A stretch of DNA of 64,000 bases from Drechmeria coniospora (lineage: Eukaryota; Ascomycota; Sordariomycetes; Hypocreales; Ophiocordycipitaceae): assembly GCF_001625195.1 (NCBI RefSeq), contig NC_054390.1, positions 7,475,222 through 7,539,221 on the forward strand, written 5' to 3'. Under the pieces are notes generated by a model. The model ran no database searches, was not told where the DNA came from, and saw nothing but the letters and a program-made list of their open reading frames with translations. The position numbers and the translations under genes were made by a program. Of this stretch, positions 12,280 to 24,688 are shown in pieces; position 1 is the stretch's first letter, and every line of letters begins with the position of its first letter.

Positions 12280-13060
12280 GTACTCCGTTTACTCGTACGT
12301 ATTTGTAGTTTGGCGTTTTCGGTCGCATCACGTGATGACTTCTCGACTACAGCAGGTGGTGTCGTGAATTGTTGGTATCTTCTGTGTTTGTAATTAAGAA
12401 CGGATACCTACCTGTAAAATAGCTGGCCTGTACTGTACTCCGTACTCCGTAATTACTCCGTATTTAAACATACTCTGTACATCACCGTGTACCTCTCGTC
12501 ACTCCATATCGGCAGGTATAGCGTAGCAGTGTTGCTCCATAACATGTACTTTACTTTTCCGTGCACAATCACAACCGACTCTAAGTACTGTCAGCGAAAG
12601 TACTCCGTATCCAAAGTAGCCAAAGTACCAAAGACACTACTACAGTATACGGAGTACAAGCAAGTCATTAAGCCCAGTCAGTGCTCTTCTGGTTCAGTGC
12701 TCTTCTGGTTCCCCTCCTACTACAATGCTGGGCGTTGGTTTCGTTTCAGAATGTGCGTACTGTAGAGAAAAAAAGAAAGAGAAGCCAATTCGCATCTGCT
12801 CGAGCTGTCATCCGAAATTACCATTCGCAAACAGCGGGTCAGATCCTGATTCTCGGGTGCTGGTAACGTTCAAGCGGCGGCGATTGCGCGACGATGGGCT
12901 GTGCACGCTGCTATCCCTGCGAATTTTTACAGAATACGGAGTACTCCGTACAGGGACCAACAGTTAATAGTATTGCTTAGTACTCCGTACTAAGGTTACA
13001 TACATGTACACTCACTGCAGTATCTTACTTACAGCATACTCCGTAGGTGTACTGTAATCG
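12280..13060. repeat. Cluster of ACTCCGTA / TACGGAGT short motifs
   Basis: The 8-10 bp motif TACTCCGTAC and its reverse complement recur in direct and inverted order, for example near 12439-12465, 12650, 12935-12955 and 12978-12992. The local base composition is much more AT-rich than the genes. The same motif family recurs in other spacers of this window. Confidence 0.75.
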
Positions 13061-13374
13061 TCAGGACCGTAGGCGCCTCCTAGTATTCACTAACAACGTA
13101 CGACAGCCAGTGCAAGTGGATAGCAACCTATAGCACTAACACCAGCCTACCACCAACCGTGCTTGGGTACATCGAACCTGACGTCGCGTGCAAGCCAACT
13201 ATAGGTAGCACATGGCCATGCCAACCTACCCGCCAGTTAGTGCTTACTGTCAACGGATCCGTTGGCCGTGGCATTTTGCCGACATGGCCAAGCTTGCTCG
13301 CTCACCGACGCGTGCAACGCGAGCCATGCATCGTCGAACCGAACCTCTGCCAACCCTCTCGAGGCGAAGCAGCC

Positions 13375-14280
13375 ATGTCTGCCGCGACGGGGCCGGGGAG
13401 GATATTTCCCTTGGCCACCTTCATTTCCGACCTGCCGCACCATCTCCTCCCCCGGCGGACCGACCTGCCGCCTCGGGTGGGGTCCTCCTCGACGGCGACG
13501 CATCGGCTCCTCATCGTCGGTGACGTCCATGGCATGAAAAGGTCGCTCGTCGCGCTGCTCGACAAGGCTGGCTTCGACAGGTCCAAGGGCGACCATCTCG
13601 TGCTGGTCGGTGACGTCGTGAACAAGGGCCCCGACAGCGCCGCCGTCGTCGACCTCGCCATCAAGCTGGGTGCGAGCGCCGTCAGGGGCAACCACGACGA
13701 CGCCGTCCTCCGCGCCGCCGCCGAGCTCAAGGCCGGGAGCGATACCGTGAGTCACGGCGAAGAGACGCGGAAGACGGCGGCCGCGCTCTCGACCTCGCAG
13801 CTCGATTGGCTCGCCTCCCTGCCGCTGATGTTGCGCATCCAGCTGCCGCCGCGACCACGATGCTCCCTCGGCAACGTCGTCGTCGTTCACGCAGGTCTCG
13901 TGCCCGGCACTCCGCTCGAGGAGCAGGACGCGTACGCCGTCATGCACATGCGCAGTCTCGTCGTCCTCAACGACACCCTATCGCCCGATGAAGCCGCTGG
14001 GGAGGAGGGCTGGGCCGTCGAGTGGGATCGTCGACAGCACGAGCTCGCGTCGGCGTCCCGCGAGGACGAGACGATGACCGTCATCTTTGGTCACGACGCG
14101 AAGCGCAGCCTACAGATGGGCAGGTACGCCATCGGCTTGGACTCGGCCTGTGTCTACGGCCATCGCCTGACCGGTTTGCTGCTCGAGCCGACGGAGTCGG
14201 GGCTTGAGCATCGCATCGTCCAGGTCGAAGCCGCCGACGAACAACCGCCGCCGCCGTCGCCTACCGTCGCCTCGGTGTAA
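13375..14280 (+). CDS. Calcineurin-like metallophosphoesterase (Ppn2-like)
   Basis: Single exon. From the ATG at 13375 the product has 301 residues. The same frame is open back to an ATG at 13159, but the extension is not conserved-looking and the ATG at 13375 has a good context (GCCATGTC). The metal-binding blocks are all present: G-D-V-H-G at about residue 49, G-D-V-V-N-K-G-P at about 79, G-N-H-D-D at about 105, V-H-A-G-L at about 170 and F-G-H-D further on. This is the layout of the PPP-like phosphoesterases that include bacterial ApaH-type diadenosine tetraphosphatases and the yeast vacuolar endopolyphosphatase Ppn2. A polyphosphatase or nucleotide hydrolase role is likely; the substrate is not proven. 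No clear signal anchor is seen in the 301-residue form, so it differs from the membrane-anchored yeast protein. Confidence 0.85.
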   Translation: MSAATGPGRIFPLATFISDLPHHLLPRRTDLPPRVGSSSTATHRLLIVGDVHGMKRSLVALLDKAGFDRSKGDHLVLVGDVVNKGPDSAAVVDLAIKLGASAVRGNHDDAVLRAAAELKAGSDTVSHGEETRKTAAALSTSQLDWLASLPLMLRIQLPPRPRCSLGNVVVVHAGLVPGTPLEEQDAYAVMHMRSLVVLNDTLSPDEAAGEEGWAVEWDRRQHELASASREDETMTVIFGHDAKRSLQMGRYAIGLDSACVYGHRLTGLLLEPTESGLEHRIVQVEAADEQPPPPSPTVASV

Positions 14281-15023
14281 TGCTCCATTCCTAGGAGCAG
14301 CTTTGTATAAGGCAGGCTGGCGTCTGCGTTATTGTCTGCTTTCTTTTCTTCGATACTGGGTTGGACACGGAATATCAGCACATTCCTTGCATAACATCTA
14401 CTTTACTTGGATATTCTCGTGGAAGGGGAGATGTTTGAAACCCTCTTCTTGTAAGAACGTGTCTCATCCAGTCGTCAGGACATGGAAAAAATCTATAATT
14501 CCTCCATGTCTTGGATGTCTTGGATGTTTTGGATGTCACGTTGGATAGTGACGTGCGGCTCCGTTGGTGTTGGCTCCATAGGCACGAATAGTACCTGGCA
14601 GCCGCTGCAGAATGTCGCCATGATTCATCCATCATTCCGACAGTACCAAGTTCATGAACATTGCTCCCCAGACAAATCTATTTCCGGCCATGTTCCAGCT
14701 TTTTCAGTGCCCCATTCTGGAGCATGACCTTGATCGCTGTAGAATGCAATGCAGATAAAAGCGGAATGAGGGGTGCAGATTCCCCGACGCTTAGCAGTCC
14801 ATCGAGCAACGCAACGCTGCCGTCCTTCACTCACCGACACTAACCATCTCTCACCACTCTCACCGTCGCTCACCTTGGTTCACCCTGGCTCAACTTGGCT
14901 CACCTTGACTCGAATCCGCATCACAGCATCACCACTTGGGATTCAGAGTTTTGCACCACGATCAATCGCTGCTAGAAAGCACAGTATTCCCAACCGCCGT
15001 CCTTCCCCAGCCATCGCAGCAGT
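14281..15023. other. 743 bp spacer with two short repeat tracts
   Basis: A TTGGATGTC-type nonamer repeats around 14502-14545. A CTCACCTTGG-type decamer repeats around 14848-14915, shortly before the next gene. No ORF of interest is seen. Confidence 0.55.
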
Positions 15024-16237
15024 ATGCACGACGACATTGACAAATCACTGCTGCACCGACTGCAAGCCCTACGCGGTGCCAGCGCAACGGTCGAGAAGCC
15101 TCCTTCGACCACGTGAGCCTTCCATTCTCGTTCTCTACTTGTCCCGACTATCAACTGCTTGCCTGTTCGTCAGGGCACTGACATGGACGAAACGCAAGGG
15201 CAACGGCGGGTCATGTGATTGAACGGGCCAAGACGCCGACGAGGGAGGAGACGCTCGCTGCCCGGCTCAAGTCCCTGCGCAACGGAGTCGAATCATCACC
15301 CATACAGGCAAAGGAATCGTCCAACGACGGACTAGAAGCCTGCGCCGAGAAGGCGACGGTCCAATCGCCAAGCAGGTTACGCGCCGCCGAGGGGACCTCC
15401 GTGGTCGAGGACGACGTCGACGGCGTCTTCGAGACGGACGACAGGACACTCGAGCAGTTGCTAGCGGACGTCGATGCCGTCGAGGAGCCATCTTCCATCG
15501 CCCACGAGCCTAGGGATGAAGAGGTTAAGGCTCTGCTGCGACGGCTGCGCGACGACGATAAAGGACCAAAAGGTGTGCACGACTCGGATGACTCGGACGG
15601 CGAGAAGATGGCAACTGAGGTGCATGATATCATCGCCCGCTTCCGCGACGAGATCGACCTCGACCCGATGAGTCGACAAGACGACCTAGAATCCCCTTTG
15701 GAACGAAATCACAGTCACCGGGAGGCAACCGGCACCGAAGACGACGAGCTGGACGAAGGAATGGACCTCCCCACTCTGCCCTCCAATCTTGACGTCCTCC
15801 CTTCCGGTACCATCCCTAACTCCACGCCCACAACCGATGTCGTCGCCGCCGCCTCCTCCGTATACGCATCCTCGCCGGCACCCAGCACCGCCCTCGAAGA
15901 CCTGACCGCCCGCATGGCCGCCCTCCGCGCCCCCTCTCCCGCCCTCCGCCTCCCCACCGTCCCGTCCGGTCAGCCGACGCCTGCGGGCGAGCCCGTTCGC
16001 CGCCTCACGAGCACGACCGACTACACCGACGACGACGTCGACTCTTGGTGCACCGTCTGCCTCGAGGACGCCGCTCTGCGCTGCCTCGGCTGCGAGGACG
16101 ACCCCTACTGCGTCCGCTGCTGGCGCGAGATGCATCAAGGTTCGGCCGCTGCCTTTGATGACCAGGCGCACAAGGCAGTGCAGTTTACGAAAAATCGGAA
16201 GGCGAAGGAGCCCAAGCTGGCGCTGGGCGCCGTGTAG
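15024..16237 (+). CDS. NoCut/ZFYVE19-like zinc-finger protein
   Basis: Two exons (15024-15112 and 15199-16237) give 375 residues. An earlier AG at 15172-15173 would put a stop in frame, so the acceptor at 15197-15198 is preferred. The middle is acidic and disordered, with a repeated E-R-A-K-T-P / L-A-x-R-L-K-S-L-R type motif near the N-terminus. At the C-terminus, from about residue 314, a compact zinc module starts C-T-V-C-L-E-D and continues C-L-G-C and C-V-R-C-W-R-E-M-H. This B-box/FYVE-like zinc module with an acidic body matches fungal proteins annotated as abscission/NoCut checkpoint regulators (ANCHR, ZFYVE19). Animal ANCHR delays abscission through ESCRT-III and Vps4. The cell-division role in fungi is inferred from that similarity. 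Confidence 0.75.
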
Positions 16238-16317
16238 AGCAGGTCCATCTTCATGCAAGCCGTGCTTTCATTATGAACTCGACAATGTTGGAGACGTGTG
16301 AACCATGACCTCATCCG

Positions 16318-16352
16318 ACCTGACCCGACCCGACCTGTCCTGCCCTGCCCTG
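16318..16352. repeat. CCTGACCCGA/CCTGCC simple repeat
   Basis: Short pyrimidine-rich repeats of CCGACC and CTGCC lie in the 299 bp convergent spacer (16238-16536) between the NoCut-like gene and the LMBD1-type gene. Nothing else is seen in that spacer apart from a GAA run near 16418-16433. Confidence 0.6.
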
Positions 16353-16536
16353 TGCCTCGAGCCCTGAACCGTTTCCCTTTGCCCCCCGTTTCCCGTTCCC
16401 CAAACTCCAAGCACGAAGAAGAAGAAGAAGAAAAGCATGGCAAAACCGTTGTTGCCGATGGCATACGTGCCCCGGATGTCCACCTTTCAAGATGGCTGAA
16501 CAGGAAAATAGGGCGAAACCCAAACAGCGACGGGAG

Positions 16537-18312
16537 CTATGTCCGCGATGAGCCCCCAATCCGTCGCATGTCCTTTCTCGGCGCCTTCCCTCGCACGTCC
16601 TCCCACGTCGCACCAAATCGTCGACCGGTGGAAGCCAGCAGGCTCTCCTCCTCGTCGGCTTCGGCGTCCTCGTCCATGTCGCCGACGCTCGCCTTGGGTG
16701 CGCGAACGATGGCGGCGACGAGGACGACGAGGAAGACGGCGAGAAAGGCAAACTGGGCCCAAAAGTCGACGATGCCAAAAAAGGGCCAGGTGATGGCGAT
16801 GCGGTTGAGAAAGGTCGACATGACCGACGGCGTGCAGACCTCCCGCGCGTGCTCGTAGTCGAGCACCTCGGAGCAGGGCCGGATCATGTCCGAGCCGGGC
16901 TCGCACACGGGCTGCTCGCCAACCTGCGCCGGCCTGTTGGTGCAAAAGGTCTGGGTGCCGTAGATGGAGTACTGGGGCGCGACGAGCATGGCGACGGCGT
17001 AGTTGACGGCGAGGATGACGAGCGCCATCATGACGGTCGCGATGAGCAGCGCCTGCGGGGCCGTGCGTCCTCGCCTGATCTGGAAGAGGCGGATCCAGAG
17101 GAAGCGGATGCCGACGGTGGCGATGCCCGAGATGGAGCTGCTGAAGAGGAAGAGGACGAGCAGGGCCATCAGGAGATAGTCGACGGGGAACACCCTGGCC
17201 GTCTGGACAAAGATCCAGTTCATCGGCTGGAAGAGGTGGACGTGGCCGAGGATGTAACCGCACCGCTGCTTGCAAACCGAGTTGAGCGCCTTGTCGATGC
17301 CCGTCATGAGCATCGACGCCCAGAGGAGGCCGGCGAGCAGGAGGAGCAGGGTGCCGCCGAGCATCTTGACGGGGCGGACGAGGGCGCAGAGGCGAAGCCA
17401 GGCCTGGAAGACGCCGCTCCTGCCGTCGCCCTGGGCCTCGGCGGCGAGCCGCGCGCGACGGACGAGCGTCTGCTCCTCCCGGACGAGCGCGTCGAGCTCG
17501 CGCCTGTCCTTGCGCGGCATGCCCACGTCGCGGCCGGCGTTGCGCAGCTCGAGCTGGCGCTGCCGCTCGCGGTTCTGCTCGAGCTGCGTCGCCGTCGTCG
17601 CCGAGAGACGCGGCGCCGAGATGGCCGGCGCCGACCGGATGAAGGAGATGGGCATGAGGGCGAGGCCGGCGCCCGTGTAGACGACGTAGAGCAGGATGCC
17701 GAGGGTGACGAGCAGGCCGAGGGAAAATGTGAGGGCCTTCTCGCCGTGATTCTGCGCCACCAGCCCCTTGAAGTAGTCGAGGTTCCAGTGCGCCGAGGTG
17801 TCATCGCCGGCGGCCGGGATGAGGAAGCCGACGAGGAAGAGGACGACGACGAGGGCGACGAAGAAGAGCGTGTACTTGGCCGAGGCCAGGAACCGGCTCG
17901 TCCACGTCCTGCCCTCGACCTCGACCTCGACCTCGTCGTACTCTTCGTACCAAAAGTAGGCAAAGGGGATGACGACGAGGCATAGCAGCGCGTCGACGCT
18001 GTAGAGCGAGTAGTAGACCACCTGGAGCCGCCGCAGCATCGACCCTACCCTCTCCGGCGTCGCCCATGGCTTCTTGGCCCCGACCGACGGCGACGCCGTC
18101 GCGGAAACGAGGGCGATGTCGACGGGGAGGAGGAGGACGGTGGCGAGGAGGGCCGTGAGCGAGACGATGGCGACGATGCTGACGACGGCCGACCGATCTC
18201 GGGGCGTCTGCCACGTAAACGCCGTGATGGTGGCCGCGAGCAGGCAGAAGCCGACGGCGATGGCGTAGGTGACCCAGATGAGACTGGCTTGCACGAGGCC
18301 TGCGTCGGCCAT
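16537..18312 (-). CDS. LMBD1-type membrane protein (probable lysosomal cobalamin transporter)
   Basis: Intronless, 591 residues from the ATG at 18312. The frame is open 69 codons further upstream, but M-A-D-A-G-L-V-Q is followed at once by a first membrane helix and fits the family start. About nine hydrophobic segments are visible. There is a long cytoplasmic charged loop (roughly residues 240-330) rich in Arg/Glu, and an acidic C-terminal tail. Conserved patches such as W-Y-E-E-Y-D and P-F-A-Y-F-W, and a Cys-containing lumenal loop (T-F-C-T-N and C-S-E-V), fit the LMBR1/LMBD1 family. That family in animals moves cobalamin out of lysosomes; fungi usually lack cobalamin metabolism, so the real cargo in fungi is unknown. 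The name is inherited annotation, not evidence of function. It is divergent from CFT1. Confidence 0.85.
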   Translation of the reverse strand: MADAGLVQASLIWVTYAIAVGFCLLAATITAFTWQTPRDRSAVVSIVAIVSLTALLATVLLLPVDIALVSATASPSVGAKKPWATPERVGSMLRRLQVVYYSLYSVDALLCLVVIPFAYFWYEEYDEVEVEVEGRTWTSRFLASAKYTLFFVALVVVLFLVGFLIPAAGDDTSAHWNLDYFKGLVAQNHGEKALTFSLGLLVTLGILLYVVYTGAGLALMPISFIRSAPAISAPRLSATTATQLEQNRERQRQLELRNAGRDVGMPRKDRRELDALVREEQTLVRRARLAAEAQGDGRSGVFQAWLRLCALVRPVKMLGGTLLLLLAGLLWASMLMTGIDKALNSVCKQRCGYILGHVHLFQPMNWIFVQTARVFPVDYLLMALLVLFLFSSSISGIATVGIRFLWIRLFQIRRGRTAPQALLIATVMMALVILAVNYAVAMLVAPQYSIYGTQTFCTNRPAQVGEQPVCEPGSDMIRPCSEVLDYEHAREVCTPSVMSTFLNRIAITWPFFGIVDFWAQFAFLAVFLVVLVAAIVRAPKASVGDMDEDAEADEEESLLASTGRRFGATWEDVRGKAPRKDMRRIGGSSRT

Positions 18313-19534
18313 GGTGTACGAGATGGCCAACCTCTCGAGCGCGTTTCCTTTGTTTCTCTCCCGCGTCTTGGGGAAACGAACTTGCTGTCGTGGAGGAAAG
18401 AGGAAGAAGAAGGGAATGATGGAGCGTTGGAAGGCAGGGACTTTGGCCTGGAAGCCGCTGGAAATCAATGCGCATACCAGTTGATGACGACATGCGTCGG
18501 TGGTAGGTACCCGGTACAAGTCGTCCAGGTATTTACGGTGTACTTAGCTAGCTGTACTTGCAGTAGGTGTGCCTGTAAGTACTGATGCAGCAGTGGTACC
18601 GACCCCCTGGGCTTGGCCGTCGCTTGGCATCCAATGTCTCTGTCGACATTGTCAAGCTGACGGCTGCAATGTGTCGCAAATAACTCGCAGAATGTGCGCC
18701 GGCACGACTCATAAAGCCAAATGGCAAACGAGCCGGTCATTCTCATCCGCATGCATACGATGCAGCATACGTGTAGCACTCTGCTCCCCCTCTCGACGCT
18801 CTCGTCCGTTCGGCCTCTACTCAAAAGTAGTACCTAGATAGATGTTAGTGGCCACTATCTATGCCGTATCTATCTATACATGTCCATGTGAGCACACTTA
18901 CTAGTCGTGGCTGGTACCAATTGCTAGCGAACAGGACGATGTACTACCGCGCAGTTCTGCGCACTACTGTTCTGTACATACGTGCCGTACAAGTACATGT
19001 ACCACAAGTACACTGTACCGCCCTGCACCGAGAGCCCGAGTCCACTGTAGGTGTAATTATGGTCCTCTGAGTGCTTGTCGCCCACATGCAGTCAGTACGA
19101 ATAACATCTTGCTACCGTTGGTTGCAATGAGCAATAATGCATCTGGTACATCCAAGCATGGCCGACACATGCAACCAAGTCATGTTTCGTCGGGCATTTG
19201 TACGTGGATACGGTCCCGTCTCCATCGGATGGCCAAATGCCCTGCCTTGTTGTGCTGCTGAAACCCGCTGTATTTTAGGTCGCCACCACCCGCCGGGACC
19301 TATCCGCTACAGATCGGCCGCTAAAAAGCAACGAAGCGGCCAACAGTGCGTAAGCTTTGCCAAGTACAGCAGGCGTTGGTCGCCTCGCTCGGAGCGGCAG
19401 TTGTGTTGATCCGTGACAAGCTCCCAAAACATCGTTCAACTTCAGGCCGCAGCTCTCGTCGGTGAAGCTCGACTGCGGCCTTCCTCCCGATCAATTCATT
19501 CGACGCGCGGGCACGAAATAATGGTCTTGCAGAT
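18313..19534. other. 1.2 kb divergent promoter region of LMBD1-type gene and CFT1
   Basis: No gene is recognised. GTACxxGTAC-type short motifs occur around 18500-18570, 18830-18870 and 18950-19020, related to the short repeats in other spacers. Confidence 0.5.
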
Positions 19535-22500
19535 ATGCAGGTGTACTCCGAGCTCACGGCTCCCTCAGCCGTCACCCATTCCCTGAGCCTCTCTCTCACC
19601 TCGGCCACGTCCAACGACCTTGTCGTCGCCAAAGGCTCGCTGCTCCAAATCTTCACCACAAAGTCCATTTCCGCCGAGCTCGATCCCCAGAACCATCACC
19701 AGGAGGAAGCGTCGAATGCCGAGGCAAAGTTCGACGGCCGCGCCAACGACGACGATGGCCTCGAATCCTCCTTTCTCGGCGGCGAGGCCCTCCTCGTCCG
19801 AACCGACCGCTCCTCCAACACGAAGCTCGTCCTCGTCGCCGAGATGCCGCTCGCCGGCACCGTCATTGGCCTCGCCAGGATCAAGGTGGCCAGCACCGCC
19901 TCGGGCGGCGACGCCTTGCTTCTCGCCTACAAGGCCGCCAAGATGTCCTTGACCGAGTGGGACCCGCAGCGGAGGACGCTCGAGACGACGTCGATACACT
20001 ACTACGAAAAGGACGAGCTGTCCGGTGCCCCCTGGGAGCTTTCCTTTGGGGAGTACGTCAACTTCCTCGAGGTCGACCCCGGAAGCAGGTGCGCCGCCTT
20101 CAAGTTCGGCACCCGAAATCTGGCCATCCTGCCCTTTGCCCAGGCCGAGGAAGACCTGGACCTCGACGTTTGGGACGAGGACCTCGACGGGCCGCGACCG
20201 GCCAAGGAGCTGTCGCCGGCCGTCAAGGTGGATGCCGAGAAGCAGTACACGCCCTCCTTCGTCCTGCGTCTGCCCCTTCTCGACCCGACCCTGCTCCACC
20301 CCGTCCACCTCGCCTTCCTGCACGAGTATCGCGAGCCGACGTTTGGCATACTGTCCTCGAGCCAGCCTACGTCCGCCGCCATCGGTTCCAAGGATCATCT
20401 CTCGTACAAGGTCTTTACCCTGGACCTGAAGCAGAGAGCCTCCACCACCATCTTGTCCGTCACGGGACTCCCTCAGGACCTGTTCAAGGTCGTCCCTCTT
20501 CCCGCGCCCATGGGTGGTGCTCTGCTCGTCGGGCAGAATGAGCTGATTCACATCGATCAATCTGGCAAGTCAAACGGCGTGGCCGTCAACGACATAGCCA
20601 AGCAGATAACCTCCTTCAGCCTCGTCGACCAGTCCGATCTCAAGCTGCGCCTCGAGGGCTGCGCCGTGGAGCCTCTCGCCCTCGACGCCGGCGAACTGCT
20701 GCTGGTCACGAATGATGGTCGGCTCGGCATCGTGTGCTTTCGCATCGACGGCCGCACCGTTTCCGGCATCAGCGTCAAGCTCGTGGCCCCCGAGAACGGC
20801 GCCGGCCTTGTGAAGGGTTCTGTCTCGACCATCGCCCGCCTCGACAAGAATTCCTTCTTCTTGGGAAGCGAGACCGCCGATTCCATCGTCCTCGGCTGGA
20901 CTAGGAGGCAGGGTCAGGAGAAGCGGAGGAAATCGAGGCTGCTCGATGCGGAGTTGGGCCTCGACATCGACGATCTGGACATTGACGAGGAGGACGACGA
21001 CGATCTGTACGGCAACGACACCGAGGCTGCGAGGCCGTCGCAGACGAACGGATCGACGAGATTGGGCGACGTGGCCTTTCGCCTTTCGGACACCCTCCTC
21101 AGCGTAGCCCCCATCATTGATTTTACCAGCGGAAGCCCCGTGCTCCTCCCGGGCAGCGAGGAAGCGACACTGTCCGGGGGGGTGGCGGCCGACCTGCAGC
21201 TCGTCTGCGCCGTCGGCCGAGGCAAGGCAGGCTCCATCGCCGTTCTCAACCGCCAGATTCAACCAAAAGTCATCGGGCGCTTTGAATTTCCCGAGGCTCG
21301 TGGCTTCTGGGCTCTGTCTGTGAAGAAACCGATGCCTAAGTCCTTGGGAGCGCATCCCCCGGCGGGCGAAGAATACGACGGACCGGCACAGTACGACAAA
21401 TACATGATTGTGGCCAAAGTTGACCTGGACGGCTATGAAACGTCGGATGTCTATGCCCTTACGGCGGCGGGGTTCGAGACGTTGAAGGACACTGAATTCG
21501 AGCCTGCCGCCGGCTTCACAGTCGAAGCCGGTACGATGGGCAGGCAGATGAGGATCATTCAGGTTCTCAAGTCGGAGATTCGATGCTATGACGGCGGTGC
21601 GTTCCCCCTCACCCTCCATCTCTCCTCTCTCTCTCGCTGACTCTTGACCGCGCAGACCTCGGGCTTGCTCAAATCCTCCCCATGTTGGACGAGGAGACCG
21701 GCGCGGAGCCGAGGGCGACGAGCGCGAGCATCGTGGATCCTTACCTCTTGCTGACGCGCGACGACGGCAGCGTCTTCATCGCGCAAATCGACAGCAGCAA
21801 TGAGCTGGAAGAGGTGGAAAAGCCCGAGGGGCCGTTGCAGTCCACCAAATGGGTGGCAGGCTGCCTGTACGACGACACGGCCGGATCGTTCCGACCGTCC
21901 ATCTGCGACAAGGGCGTAGCAGGGGCAGGCGCCATCATGATGTTCTTGCTCAACGCCTCCGGCGCCTTGCATGTAAGTGATGGGGAGAGCATCCACCTTG
22001 AGCGAGCCCTGACGCCGATAGATTTATTCGTTGCCGGACCTGTCCCGGCCTGTCTTCGTCGCCGAGTGCCTTACCTCGATCCCGCCCATTCTCTCTCCGG
22101 ATTTTACGGCGAGGAGAGGTGCTAGCCGTGAGAGCGTCTCGGAGATACTGGTGGCCGACTTGGGTGATGCCGTGTCAAAGGCACCGCACCTGATTGTACG
22201 TCTGGATCCTTCCTTCACCGTCATCCGCGACAGGCAGCTGACGGCGTAGGTTCGCCACTCCACCGATGACTTAACGATATACGAGCCAGTCAGATATCCA
22301 TCAGACGGCCAAGAGCCAGCCCTTTCCAACTCGCTGCTGTTCAAGAAATCAGCCAACGCAACCTTGGCACAGGGTCCGGAGGATACCTCGCAGGATGAGC
22401 ATGCGGAACCGCCCCGGTTCGTACCTCTGCGGTCGTGCACAAACGTCGGCGGATACAGCACCGTCTTCCTCTCCGGTCCGTCGCCGAGCTTCGTGCTGAA

Positions 22501-24077
22501 GAGCAGCAAGAGCCTGCCCCGGGTCGTCCGACTGCAGGGGCAGGGCGTGCGCGGGATGAGCCCCTTCCACACGGAAGGCTGCGATAGGGGCTTCATCTAC
22601 GCCGACTCGGCGGGCGTGGCAAGGGTGACGCAGCTGCCGGGCGCGACGAACCTCGCGGAGCTCGGCATCTCGGTCAAGAAGATTCCGTTGGAGGCCGACA
22701 TTCGCAACATCGCCTACCACCATCCGACGGGCACCTACGTCGCCGCCTGCACGGTGCGGGAACCGATGGAGCTGCCGCGGGACGACGACTACCACAAGGA
22801 GTGGGCCAAGGAGACGATCAGCTTCCCGCCGACGGCGGCCCGCGGCGTCCTCAAGCTCATCAATCCGGTGTCGTGGACGGTTATTCACAGCCTCGAGCTC
22901 GAGCCGTGCGAGTCGATCGAGAGCATGAAGTCGCTCAACCTCGAGGTGTCGGAGGAGACCAAGGAGCGGCGGATGCTTGTCGCCGTCGGAACGGCGCTCT
23001 CCAAGGGCGAGGACCTGCCGACGCGAGGTCGCGTGCAAGTGTTTGACATCGTCACCGTCATTCCCGAGCCCGGGCGGCCGGAGACCAACCGGCGGCTGAA
23101 GCTCATCGCCAAGGAGGAGATTCCCCGAGGGGGCGTGACGTCAATCGCCGAGATCGGCACCCAGGGTCTCATGCTCGTAGCTCAGGGCCAAAAGTGCATG
23201 GTCCGCGGTCTCAAGGAGGACGGGTCGCTGCTGCCAGTGGCCTTCCTCGACCTCAACTGCCACGTCGCGAGCGCGCGGGAGCTGCCCGGGACCGGCCTCT
23301 GCCTCATCGCCGACTCCTTCAAGGGCCTGTGGTTCGCCGGGTACACGGAGGAGCCGTACACGTTCAAGGTGCTCGGCAAGAGCGGCGGCAAGCTGGCGCT
23401 CCTCGTGGCCGATTTCCTGCCCGACGGCGAGGACCTGTCGATGGTGGCGGTGGATGCGGACGGGGACATGCACATTCTCGAGTTCAACCCCGATCGTACG
23501 TCGAGCCGGAGCCCCAACGGCGGCCGCCTTTGAGGGAGCAAACTGCTAACGGCGGCCAGATCCCAAGAGCCTTCAGGGGCACCTCCTCCTGCACCGTACC
23601 TCCTTTTCCGTCACACCCAACGCGCCGACGTCGATGGCGCTCCTCCCGCGGACGCTCCCGGCGAACCATGCGCAGAGGGCGCACCACAATCAGCAATCGT
23701 CGGCGGCGGAGCCGCACATGCTCCTCCTCGGTTCCCCGTCGGGCCAGTTTGCGGCGCTCACGCCGGTGCCGGAGTCGACGTACCGCCGGCTCCTGTCAGT
23801 CACGAACCAGCTCCTCCCGGCGCTCGCGCCTCACGGCGGGCTGCAGGCGAAGGCACACCGGATGGCGGACTCGAACGCGCGCAACGCGTCCATCGGCGTC
23901 GAGACGGCGGCGTCGTCGGGCAGGGCCGTCGTCGACGGTGCCGTGCTCGCGCGGTGGAACGAGCTGGGCGCGGCCAAGAGGAGCGAGGTGGCGAGCAAGG
24001 GGGGATACGAGAGCGCGGTCGACCTGCGGGCAGACTTGGAGATGGTGTTGGGTTGGAACGGCATGGCGTACTACTGA
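19535..24077 (+). CDS. CFT1: CFT1, cleavage and polyadenylation factor subunit (CPSF160)
   Basis: Five exons (19535-21596, 21656-21972, 22022-22195, 22250-23495, 23560-24077) give 1438 residues, the usual length for filamentous-fungal Cft1. The N-terminus (M-Q-V-Y-S-E-L-T-A-P-S-A-V-T-H) and the following L-V-V-A-K-x-S-L-L-Q-I-F block are diagnostic. Three beta-propellers and a C-terminal CPSF-A domain are expected. An acidic insert at about residues 475-495 is typical of the fungal proteins. Cft1 is the scaffold of the nuclear polyadenylation factor module: it holds Pfs2/Wdr33 and Yth1, and so contributes to poly(A)-signal recognition. The C-terminal exon contains the conserved L-D-x-D-L-L-like segment replaced by a local variant near M-A-Y-Y. 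The gene converges on PAL1. Confidence 0.94.
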
Positions 24078-24688
24078 GGGTCGTCGTCGACCCGGCCCGC
24101 TTCCGTTCCGTCCGGGTCCTGTGGTGGATGTGGATGGGATAGGATGACGACCAACAGAAGCAAAAAGCCTAGCGAATGATGATTCTACGTGCATGCACGT
24201 ACACTTGTCAGACTCATCCCTCCCCTTGCCTACGCGGCACACATTTGTACGGCACGTGTGCCGAAGCTGATGACAATTCCTTGCACCTTCACCGCATGTA
24301 TTGCATTTAAAGCTTGTCAGGCCCGTCATTCCCTTCGCATACGCAGCACACTTTTGCAAGGTACGTGTGCCAATTAGCTGATCTGATTTACGTTCCTCGC
24401 ACATGATCCGAAAGCTTCGCAAAAGGATATGGAGTCGTAACAATGTATTTATTCGCAGACAATTTGTCTTCTCTATCCCTGGATGTATAAAAGCATACCG
24501 ATGTATAAAACACACTTGCCGAAGCTCACTGCCATGCTCTGCACCTCACCGCTTCGGCAACGACGGCACCGATGACAGATGGTTCGTCGGGCGAAGGTGC
24601 GTTACCAAGTACCGCGATGACGTCTATGCATTCCCGCCGATTCCACCCACGGCCAATGTCGGGGACGGGAGCGGCGGCGGTACGATTC
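24078..24688. other. Convergent 3' spacer of CFT1 and PAL1
   Basis: About 610 bp, with a degenerate direct repeat (listed separately) and no gene. Confidence 0.6.
24204..24421. repeat. Degenerate direct repeat, period about 109 bp
   Basis: Two copies start with CTTGTCAG at 24204 and 24313. They share blocks in the same order: a pyrimidine patch, TACGC-GCACAC, TTTG, ACGTGTGCC and GCTGAT. A third, weaker partial match occurs near 24510-24560 (CACTTGCCGAAGCT). The copies are clearly diverged, with no ORF. Confidence 0.7.

Larger units (their letters stand above)
9503..13374. other. 3.9 kb divergent intergenic region
   Basis: This lies between the sugar transporter (minus) and the metallophosphoesterase (plus), so it should hold both promoters. 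Contents seen are a TATATAA element at about 9823-9830, a GGAA microsatellite at about 10381-10407, a GCAGG-rich imperfect repeat at about 11695-11825, and a cluster of ACTCCGTA-type motifs at about 12280-13060. Open frames such as 10744-11343 (plus) have no family signature and are not called. Confidence 0.5.

Noticed and set aside
13159..13374. N-terminal extension of the phosphoesterase from ATG 13159
   Set aside because: The frame is open but the extension looks like translated leader; the ATG at 13375 has a better context and fits the family length.
16849..17985. 378-codon frame opposite the LMBD1-type gene
   Set aside because: Arg/Glu/Asp-rich antisense shadow typical of GC-rich coding DNA.
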